Below, piece by piece: positions 1 through 7,185 of a DNA stretch of 7,185 bases (within the stretch, counting starts at the first letter, position 1; every line of letters starts with the position of its first letter). This DNA is from an uncultured Eubacteriales bacterium (lineage in GTDB: Bacteria; Bacillota_A; Clostridia; Christensenellales; Aristaeellaceae): assembly GCA_944333375.1 (NCBI GenBank), contig CALVKX010000107.1:1-7185 (forward strand), in the 5' to 3' direction. A model generated the notes under the pieces. The model saw nothing but the letters and a program-made list of their open reading frames with translations, made no database searches and had not been told where the DNA came from. A program made the translations under genes and the position numbers.

Positions 1-139
1 TGCCCGCGCCGTTTCGGCCCAGAAGGCCCACCACCTGACCCGAAGCCACCGAAAACGTCAGCTCATCCAGCGCCACGGCCCGGCCGAAACGCCTTGTGAG
101 GCCGCAGACGCGGATGGCGGGCGCAGGGTTGGTATTCAT
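1..139 (-). CDS. ABC transporter ATP-binding protein, N-terminal fragment (cut by window edge)
   Basis: This is the first 46 codons of an ATPase subunit of an ABC transporter; the gene continues past the left edge. The visible protein starts MNTNPAPAIRVCGLTRRFG, has a likely A-loop aromatic at F18 that would stack on the adenine of ATP, and ends in GLLGRNGAG (residues 38-46), the start of the Walker A motif (GxNGAGK[S/T]T). The 'LLGRNGAG' form is typical of ATPases of ABC-2-type exporters and multidrug or antibiotic transporters, but the substrate cannot be told from this fragment. The ATG at 139 is supported by AAAGGGAG seven bases upstream. The gene lies 61 nt downstream of leuS on the same strand, with a GC-rich hairpin between them, so co-transcription with the synthetases is uncertain. 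Family assignment is confident; subfamily is not. Confidence 0.88.
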   Translation of the reverse strand, partial: MNTNPAPAIRVCGLTRRFGRAVALDELTFSVASGQVVGLLGRNGAG

Positions 140-146
140 CGCAAAA

Positions 147-154
147 CTCCCTTT
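147..154 (-). promoter_or_regulatory. Ribosome binding site of the ABC ATPase gene
   Basis: On the minus strand AAAGGGAG lies seven bases before the ATG at 139. It is a slightly imperfect Shine-Dalgarno sequence at normal spacing and supports that start codon. Confidence 0.7.
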
Positions 155-166
155 CAAAAGCGCAGA

Positions 167-193
167 CGGGGGGCGGGCACGCGCCCTCCCCCG
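167..193 (-). terminator. GC-rich hairpin between leuS and the ABC gene; possible terminator or attenuator
   Basis: The arms at 167-178 and 183-193 form an inverted repeat around a four-base loop (179-182). There are four G/C pairs next to the loop, one mismatch (174 against 187), then five more G-C pairs. On the transcript the stem begins seven bases after the leuS stop codon and is preceded by CAAAAC. After the stem comes TCTGCGCTTTTG, so the T-run is short (four) and offset by about six bases, which is weaker than a classical intrinsic terminator. It could be a leaky leuS terminator, an attenuator or an mRNA-stabilising hairpin. The hairpin is seen directly; its function is inferred. Confidence 0.45.
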
Positions 194-200
194 TTTTGCC

Positions 201-2621
<2,421 letters not shown>

Positions 2622-2629
2622 CTTTCTCT

Positions 2630-2636
2630 CTCCTTT
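2630..2636 (-). promoter_or_regulatory. Ribosome binding site of leuS
   Basis: AAAGGAG on the minus strand lies eight bases before the leuS ATG, inside the 24-nt gap after gltX. The gap leaves no room for an independent promoter or leader, which supports translation from a gltX-leuS message. Confidence 0.8.
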
Positions 2637-2645
2637 GTCCCAAAA

Positions 2646-4097
2646 TCAGGCGTTCTTGAGCATTTCAATCCCCTTGTCGATGCGGCTAAGGCTTTCCTCC
2701 CTGCCCAGGAGGTAGGCGATCTCGGTCGCGCCGCCGGGGGTGGAGGCCTGGCCGGAGAGGGCCGTGCGCACGGGCCACATCATCTGGCCGGTCTTGAGGC
2801 CGTTTTCGGCGGCCAGCGCCATCAGGAGGTCCTTGACGGCTTCCTCGCCGAACTCTTCCAGCGCGGCCAGCGCGGGCCGGGCCAGCTCCAGCGCGCGAAG
2901 GGCCACGGCGCTGTCGGTCTTCATCTTTTTATGGGTGTAAAGCTCGGTCCCATACTCCGGCAGCTCGGCCAAAAAGCGCACCATGTCCGGCACCCGATCA
3001 AAGACCTCGGTGCGGGTGTGCATGAGCTCGGCCAGGCGGCGGTAGTCGATGTTTTTGCCCGCCAGCACCCGGTCAAACCAGGGCGTGGCCATGGCCAGAT
3101 ACTCCTCAAAGGGCATGCGGGTGATATATTCATGGTTGAACCACACGAGCTTTTCGGTGTTGAAGATGGCCGGGGCCTTGCTGAGTCCCTTGAGGTCAAA
3201 GGCCTCCACCAGCTCCTCCAGAGTGAAAAACTCCCGCTCATCCCCCGGGCTCCAACCCAGAAGCGCGATGAAGTTGATGATGGCGTCGCGCACATAGCCC
3301 TGGGCCAGCAGGTCCTCGAAGCTGGGGTCGCCGTAGCGCTTGCTGAGCTTGCGGGTGGCGTCCTTCATGACGGGGCTCAGGTGAATATAGATGGGAGGCT
3401 CCCAGCCAAAGGCCTCATAGAGCAGGTTATACTTGGGCGCGGAGCTGAGGTATTCCGTGCCGCGCATCACGTGGGTGATGCCCATGAGATGGTCGTCGAT
3501 GACGTTGGCGAAATTGTAGGTGGGCAGGCCGTCGGCCTTGATGAGCACGTTGTCGTCCAGCGTGTCGCAGGGTGCCTCGACATGGCCGTAGAGCGCGTCG
3601 TCAAAGCTGGCCGTGCCGGTAAGCGGGATGTTCTGCCGGATGACGAAGGGTTCGCCGCTCTGCATGCGGCGCAGGGCCTCGTCCCTGGGGATACTCAGGC
3701 AGTGCTTGTCGTACTTCCACTGCTCGCCGCGGGTCGTGGCCGCGTCGCGGCGGGCCTGCAGCTCCTCCTTGGTGCAGAAGCACGGGTAGGCCGCGCCGCT
3801 CTCCACCAGCTGCATGGCGTAGGGCAGGTAGGTGTCGCGCCGCTGGGTCTGGATGTAGGGGCCGTAGTCGCCGCCCACGTCCGGGCCCTCGTCGTATTCC
3901 AGCCCCGCCTCGCGCAGGCTCTTGTAGATCAGCTCCACCGCGCCGGGCACCTCGCGCTCCTGGTCGGTGTCCTCGATGCGCAGGATGAACTTGCCCCCGT
4001 TCTTCTTGGCGAACAGGTAGGTGTAAAGGGCGGTGCGCAGTCCGCCCAGGTGCAGGTAGCCCGTGGGGCTGGGTGCGAACCGGGTGCGTACGGTCAT
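2646..4097 (-). CDS. gltX: Glutamyl-tRNA synthetase
   Basis: GluRS is a cytoplasmic class I synthetase that attaches glutamate to tRNA(Glu). It has 483 residues, the usual bacterial length. The catalytic domain opens with TRFAPSPTGYLHLGGLRTAL; HLGG at 16-19 is the HIGH equivalent. It continues with RIEDTD (40-45), the TYNFANVIDDHLMGITHVMRG core (about 193-213) and KLSKR (250-254, the KMSKS equivalent). The C-terminal anticodon-binding domain (about 320-483) contains the family signature around GQMMWPVRTALSG (437-449). The frame stays open for 44 codons upstream, but the ATG at 4097 is the start: the family sequence begins there and AAGGAGG sits seven bases upstream. The stop codon of the preceding membrane-protein gene overlaps this binding site, suggesting translational coupling. 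Because glnS is nearby, this is probably a discriminating enzyme, which is inference only. Confidence 0.98.
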   Translation of the reverse strand: MTVRTRFAPSPTGYLHLGGLRTALYTYLFAKKNGGKFILRIEDTDQEREVPGAVELIYKSLREAGLEYDEGPDVGGDYGPYIQTQRRDTYLPYAMQLVESGAAYPCFCTKEELQARRDAATTRGEQWKYDKHCLSIPRDEALRRMQSGEPFVIRQNIPLTGTASFDDALYGHVEAPCDTLDDNVLIKADGLPTYNFANVIDDHLMGITHVMRGTEYLSSAPKYNLLYEAFGWEPPIYIHLSPVMKDATRKLSKRYGDPSFEDLLAQGYVRDAIINFIALLGWSPGDEREFFTLEELVEAFDLKGLSKAPAIFNTEKLVWFNHEYITRMPFEEYLAMATPWFDRVLAGKNIDYRRLAELMHTRTEVFDRVPDMVRFLAELPEYGTELYTHKKMKTDSAVALRALELARPALAALEEFGEEAVKDLLMALAAENGLKTGQMMWPVRTALSGQASTPGGATEIAYLLGREESLSRIDKGIEMLKNA

Positions 4098-4104
4098 GGG
4101 GGAG

Positions 4105-4111
4105 CCTCCTT
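4105..4111 (-). promoter_or_regulatory. Ribosome binding site of gltX, overlapping the upstream stop codon
   Basis: AAGGAGG on the minus strand lies seven bases before the gltX ATG and fixes that start against longer in-frame alternatives up to 4229. Its first base is the last base of the TGA (4113-4111) ending the membrane-protein gene, so ribosomes finishing that gene stop on the gltX initiation site. Confidence 0.88.
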
Positions 4112-5607
4112 CATGGTAAGTTGGCAGGTTGTTCTGCCGTCCATACGGCGTCCTTGCCGTAGTAAGCCGCATAGTCCTCGTTGATCCAGGAGGACGGGTC
4201 CTCCCGAATATCATCCATGAACAGCACATGCGGCTCGCAGGGCAGAGCGGGCAGTTCCACTTCCCGCTCCTCTCCCTCCATCAGCCGCAGCCGCTCAAGA
4301 TGCGTGTCATGATAGGCCTGCGCTTCGCCGCTGAGCAGGGACTGCAGCGCCGAAATGCTCGAGTATGGGTCCTCTGCACGGTTGAGCACGGCCGTCAGCA
4401 CGACGAACGCGCATGCGCATGCGGCAGCGGAAGCCGCAAAGCGGCGGATCTTCTGCGGCGCATCCGTCATCCGGCGTCCGCCCAGCGCTCCCAGCCGCAC
4501 GGACTGAATGACGGCCAGCAGCACCAGCACCAGCAAAATCCAAAACAGAAAGAACCACACGTTGACCACCCGCAGCTCCGCCCAGCCCAGCCCCATGCCA
4601 AAGAGCTGGGGTGTGAAGGCCGAGGCGAAGAAACAGAAGGCCAGCAAAAGCAGAGGCAATACCGGTATTCTGCGCGCAACGATCTTCTCGACGTCAACGA
4701 GGCACAGAAACGGGAGCAGCGCCAGCACGATGGCAAGTGAAAGCGGCGTAAACCATGTGTCAAGGTACTGGTACGCCTGCCGGAAGGAGTAGACGATGGC
4801 TCTGACGGGGTCCAGCCCGGAGGCTAGATTTGTCTGGCGCACCGCATTGCCCGGCGCCAGCACACTGAGCAAAAGGGCTGCCAGCGTCGTCGCCAGAATG
4901 ACCGCCAGCCCAAACCGGGCCCGGTTTCTTTTGACCAACGCATAGATCAGTGCCGCCGCCGTCAGCTCCGCATTGAGGAGCGCGGTAATGAAGTTGCCCC
5001 CGGAGATCAGGCAGCCCATCAGGAGAGACAGCACAAACCGTGCCTTTGTGCAATCCCCGCCCGAAGCAATCCGCGCCAGCTGCGCCGCCTGCACCAGCAT
5101 CAGCGAGAAGAACAGCACATAGTAGCTTGCGCCGTTCCACCAGTAGAAGCCCTGCGCAGGCGAGGGAATCATCTCAATCAGCACCAGGCAGACCGCGCCG
5201 GCGATCAGGTTGACCAGGTCGCGGCTTGCGCGGGCTTCGGGACGCGGCAGCCTGCGCAGCAGGGTATGGAAGAAGTAGAATACCGAGGAAATCAGCGCGC
5301 CCAGCAGCAGGAAGGTCGAGGCGGCATACCAGCCCTCCCCGAAAATGGCGGGCTGAAGCGCGAAAATCACGATTGCCGCCCAGGTTCCCTGCCAGTCGTG
5401 CCAGGTGATACGGGCTTGCTCTATTGCGGCTTTCAGCACTTCCCACAGGCTGTGGGTGCGCTCCCATGCCGCCTTGGTCAGGAGGCCGAAGGTGAAGTCG
5501 TCATTGCAGGGATGGTTGTAAAACGCGGCGACCAATAGCGGGATTGCGCTGATAATAAGTAGCGCGATACACGCCCTTGAGCAGCGTCGCACCGTCCGTT
5601 CGCTCAT
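4111..5607 (-). CDS. Multi-pass membrane protein, DUF6056-like (GT-C-like), unknown function
   Basis: This is a predicted integral membrane protein of 498 residues with about ten to twelve hydrophobic segments: near 12-29, 75-90, 94-115, 131-147, 160-180, 191-225 (one or two), 231-250, 288-305, 314-331, 347-369 and 389-407. The first loop carries NHPCNDDFTFG (31-41) with an Asp-Asp pair, followed by HDWQGTW (70-76). Later come APGNAVR (251-257) and an apparently extracytoplasmic tail (about 410-498) with DDIREDPSSWIN (465-476) and AAYYG (480-484). From memory this pattern (DDF, W-x-G-x-W/Y, PGN..R, and a tail with DI..DP..W.N and YYG) matches DUF6056 proteins. An acidic pair after the first membrane segment also recalls GT-C glycosyltransferases that use lipid-linked sugars. 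No substrate can be inferred. The ATG at 5607 has AAAGGAG 11 bases upstream, a rather long spacing. The gene sits between glnS and gltX with 39- and 13-nt gaps and uses codons avoided by its neighbours. Confidence 0.8.
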   Translation of the reverse strand: MSERTVRRCSRACIALLIISAIPLLVAAFYNHPCNDDFTFGLLTKAAWERTHSLWEVLKAAIEQARITWHDWQGTWAAIVIFALQPAIFGEGWYAASTFLLLGALISSVFYFFHTLLRRLPRPEARASRDLVNLIAGAVCLVLIEMIPSPAQGFYWWNGASYYVLFFSLMLVQAAQLARIASGGDCTKARFVLSLLMGCLISGGNFITALLNAELTAAALIYALVKRNRARFGLAVILATTLAALLLSVLAPGNAVRQTNLASGLDPVRAIVYSFRQAYQYLDTWFTPLSLAIVLALLPFLCLVDVEKIVARRIPVLPLLLLAFCFFASAFTPQLFGMGLGWAELRVVNVWFFLFWILLVLVLLAVIQSVRLGALGGRRMTDAPQKIRRFAASAAACACAFVVLTAVLNRAEDPYSSISALQSLLSGEAQAYHDTHLERLRLMEGEEREVELPALPCEPHVLFMDDIREDPSSWINEDYAAYYGKDAVWTAEQPANLP

Positions 5608-5618
5608 TCCCCGGCTAT

Positions 5619-5625
5619 CTCCTTT
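5619..5625 (-). promoter_or_regulatory. Ribosome binding site of the membrane-protein gene
   Basis: AAAGGAG on the minus strand lies 11 bases before the ATG at 5607, a longer spacing than the seven to eight bases at the other genes here. A second purine run (GGGGA) touches the start codon but is too close to serve. The long spacing may mean weaker initiation. Confidence 0.6.
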
Positions 5626-5646
5626 CTTTGGCGTCCTCGGGCCTCC

Positions 5647-7185
5647 TCAGCCCTTCACCTGCTTGGCAAAGCTGTCCTTGAGTCCCACCACGCGGTTAAA
5701 GACGGGCAGGGCGTCCGTGGCGTCGGGGTCCTTGCAGAAGTAGCCCATGCGCAGGAACTGGAACGTATCGCCCACCTGCGCGTCCCCAAGGAACCGCTCG
5801 GCATAGCCGCGGCAGACCTCCAGGCTGGCGGGGTTGAGTTTCTTGAGGAAATCGGTCTTGAGCGCCGCGCTGCTCACCGGCGCCGCCTCGACGCCCTCGG
5901 CCTCGGCCTGCGCCTCCGCATCGGCCTGGGCCTCCTCTTTGGCAAGCGCATCCTCATCCATGAGCAGCGGCTCGTAGAGGCGCGCCTCCACGGGGATGCA
6001 GTCCTCGGCGCTGACCCAGTGCAGCGTGCCCTTGACCTTGCGGTTGGCGCCCTCGGTGCCGTTGCGCGTGTCCATGTCCACGGTGCACAAAACCGCGGTC
6101 ACGTTGCCCTCGGCGTCCTTTTCGCACCCGTCGCAGCGGATGATGTAGGCGCCCTTGAGGCGCACCTCATTGCCGGGGAACAGGCGGAAGTACTTCTTGG
6201 GCGGGTTTTCCATGAAGTCCTCGCGCTCAATGTAGATCTCGCGGGTGAGCACGGTCTTGTGCGTGCCCATTTCGGGATGGTTGGGGTGATTTTCCATCTC
6301 CAGCTCGTCGCGCCTGTCCTGGGGCCAGTTGGTCAGGATCACCCTGAGGGGCCGCAGCACCGCCATGGCGCGCGGCGCTTTCTCGCCCAGGTCCTCGCGC
6401 ACGCAATGCTCCAGCAGCGCCAGATCCACCGTGCTGTCGGCCTTGGCCACGCCGATGCGGTCGATGAAGTCGCGGATGCTCTCCGGCGTATAGCCCCGGC
6501 GGCGCATGGCGCACAGCGTGGGCATGCGGGGATCGTCCCAGCCGGACACGTAACCTCCCTCCACCAGCATGCGCAGGTAGCGCTTGGACATGATGGTGCG
6601 GGTCAGGTTCAGGCGGCTGAATTCGATCTGCCGGGGGCGGGAGGGGAGCATGTTGGAGGCGTGCTCCACCACCCAGTCGTACAGGGGCCGATGGTCCTCA
6701 TACTCCAGCGAGCACAGGCTGTGGGTGATGCCCTCCAGCGCGTCGCCGATGGGATGGGCAAAGTCGTACATGGGGTAGATGCACCATGTCTTGCCCGTGC
6801 GGTGTTGCTCCTTGAAGAGGATGCGGTACATGGCCGGGTCGCGCATGTTGATGTTGGGGCTGGCCATGTCGATCTTCATGCGCAGGATCATGCTGCCCTC
6901 GGGGTGCTTGCCCGCCTTCATCTCCTCAAACAGGCGCAGGCTCTCCTCCACGGGGCGGTCCCGATAGGGGCTGTTTTTGCCCGGCTGGGTGAGGGTGCCG
7001 CGATAGAGGCGCACCTCCTCGGGCGAAAGCTCGCACACATACGCAAGCCCGCGCTTGATCCAGTCCACGGCGATGTCGTAGCACTGCTGATAGTATTCGC
7101 TGGCGAAATACAGCCCGCCCTTCCAGTCGAAGCCCAGCCAGTGGATATCGGCCATGATGCCGTCCACGTACTCGGTCTCCTCCTT
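5647..7185 (-). CDS. glnS: Glutaminyl-tRNA synthetase, lacking its N-terminus (cut by window edge)
   Basis: GlnRS is a cytoplasmic class I synthetase that attaches glutamine directly to tRNA(Gln). The last 512 residues are visible. The frame is open to the right edge, reading KEETEYVDGI, which corresponds to KEDIEYVESI near residue 70 of E. coli GlnRS, so the HIGH-motif segment lies outside the window. Numbering from the first visible residue: WLGFDW (16-21); PMYDFAHPIGDALEGITHSL (138-157), the Gln/ATP pocket region; SRLNLTRTIMSKR (190-202) with the KMSKS-type loop; GWDDPRMPTL (215-224); then the two beta-barrel anticodon-binding domains, with RCDGCEKDAEGN (350-361), KVKGTLHWVSA (383-393) and the closing PVFNRVVGLKDSFAK (494-508). 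Residues about 411-441 form an Ala/Glu/Gln-rich insertion absent from E. coli GlnRS. The TGA at 5649 is followed after 39 nt by the membrane-protein gene. Its promoter and any leader are outside the window. Confidence 0.97.
   Translation of the reverse strand, partial: KEETEYVDGIMADIHWLGFDWKGGLYFASEYYQQCYDIAVDWIKRGLAYVCELSPEEVRLYRGTLTQPGKNSPYRDRPVEESLRLFEEMKAGKHPEGSMILRMKIDMASPNINMRDPAMYRILFKEQHRTGKTWCIYPMYDFAHPIGDALEGITHSLCSLEYEDHRPLYDWVVEHASNMLPSRPRQIEFSRLNLTRTIMSKRYLRMLVEGGYVSGWDDPRMPTLCAMRRRGYTPESIRDFIDRIGVAKADSTVDLALLEHCVREDLGEKAPRAMAVLRPLRVILTNWPQDRRDELEMENHPNHPEMGTHKTVLTREIYIEREDFMENPPKKYFRLFPGNEVRLKGAYIIRCDGCEKDAEGNVTAVLCTVDMDTRNGTEGANRKVKGTLHWVSAEDCIPVEARLYEPLLMDEDALAKEEAQADAEAQAEAEGVEAAPVSSAALKTDFLKKLNPASLEVCRGYAERFLGDAQVGDTFQFLRMGYFCKDPDATDALPVFNRVVGLKDSFAKQVKG
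5878..5955 (-). repeat. Low-complexity Ala/Glu/Gln-rich coding repeat within glnS
   Basis: This stretch encodes an acidic low-complexity segment of the form EAQA-DA-EAQA-EA-EG followed by VEAAP. In DNA it is an imperfect GCCTCN/GCCTGN hexamer-like run on the plus strand, clearest at about 5893-5940. It falls between LYEPLLMDED and TDFLKKLNPASLEV of GlnRS, where E. coli has only a short linker (roughly LFSVPNPGAADDFLSVINP, from memory). It probably arose by slippage and forms a flexible or helical surface loop. Reading frame is kept. Confidence 0.7.

Noticed and set aside
4098..4229. A longer gltX start, adding up to 44 N-terminal codons
   Set aside because: The extension runs into the membrane-protein coding region in another frame and has no GluRS-like sequence. 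The ATG at 4097 begins the conserved family sequence and has an ideal AAGGAGG seven bases upstream.
4410..4423. Perfect 14-base palindrome made of GCATGC units with alternating purine/pyrimidine, a possible operator or Z-DNA site
   Set aside because: It lies within coding sequence for an Ala/Cys membrane segment (AACACA), has no promoter nearby, and can arise from GC-rich Ala codons.
4129..4740. Plus-strand frame opposite the membrane-protein gene
   Set aside because: It is the codon-aligned antisense of the 3' part of that gene. Its Gln/His-rich product mirrors Leu/Val-rich membrane segments.
5608..5646. Possible promoter or terminator in the glnS to membrane-protein gap
   Set aside because: Only 39 bases, with no recognisable -35/-10 pair and no hairpin with T-run. 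It holds just the ribosome binding site.

Overview
The window reads as one minus-strand gene cluster of translation genes from a GC-rich bacterium. A few lines counted by hand give roughly 53-65% G+C. Strong AGGAGG-type ribosome binding sites, very short gaps, and a Bacillus/Clostridium-like LeuRS (no leucine-specific insert before KMSKS) suggest a high-GC Firmicute such as a gut clostridium. That placement is inference from gene style; no marker here fixes the genus.

In the direction of transcription (right to left) the order is: glnS (glutaminyl-tRNA synthetase, start cut off by the right edge); an uncharacterised multi-pass membrane protein resembling DUF6056-type GT-C-like proteins; gltX (glutamyl-tRNA synthetase, complete); leuS (leucyl-tRNA synthetase, complete); and the first 46 codons of an ABC-transporter ATPase, cut off by the left edge in its Walker A motif. 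Gaps are 39 nt (glnS to membrane protein), 13 nt (membrane protein to gltX), 24 nt (gltX to leuS) and 61 nt (leuS to ABC gene). The first four genes look like a single transcription unit. The last gap holds a GC-rich hairpin that could separate the ABC gene or attenuate its expression.

Three genes charge tRNAs for protein synthesis. Having both GlnRS and GluRS means Gln-tRNA(Gln) can be made directly, so GluRS is expected to be specific for tRNA(Glu). The membrane protein is the outlier: its chemistry is unrelated, and it contains six TTA/CTA/TCA codons in 498, against none in about 1800 synthetase codons. The other unusual points are a low-complexity Ala/Glu insertion in the GlnRS C-terminal domain and a LeuRS with two potential four-cysteine zinc sites. 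I found no RNA genes, CRISPR arrays, insertion sequences or phage genes, and nothing that clearly forms a new biological system. No stretch longer than 61 nt lacks a gene.
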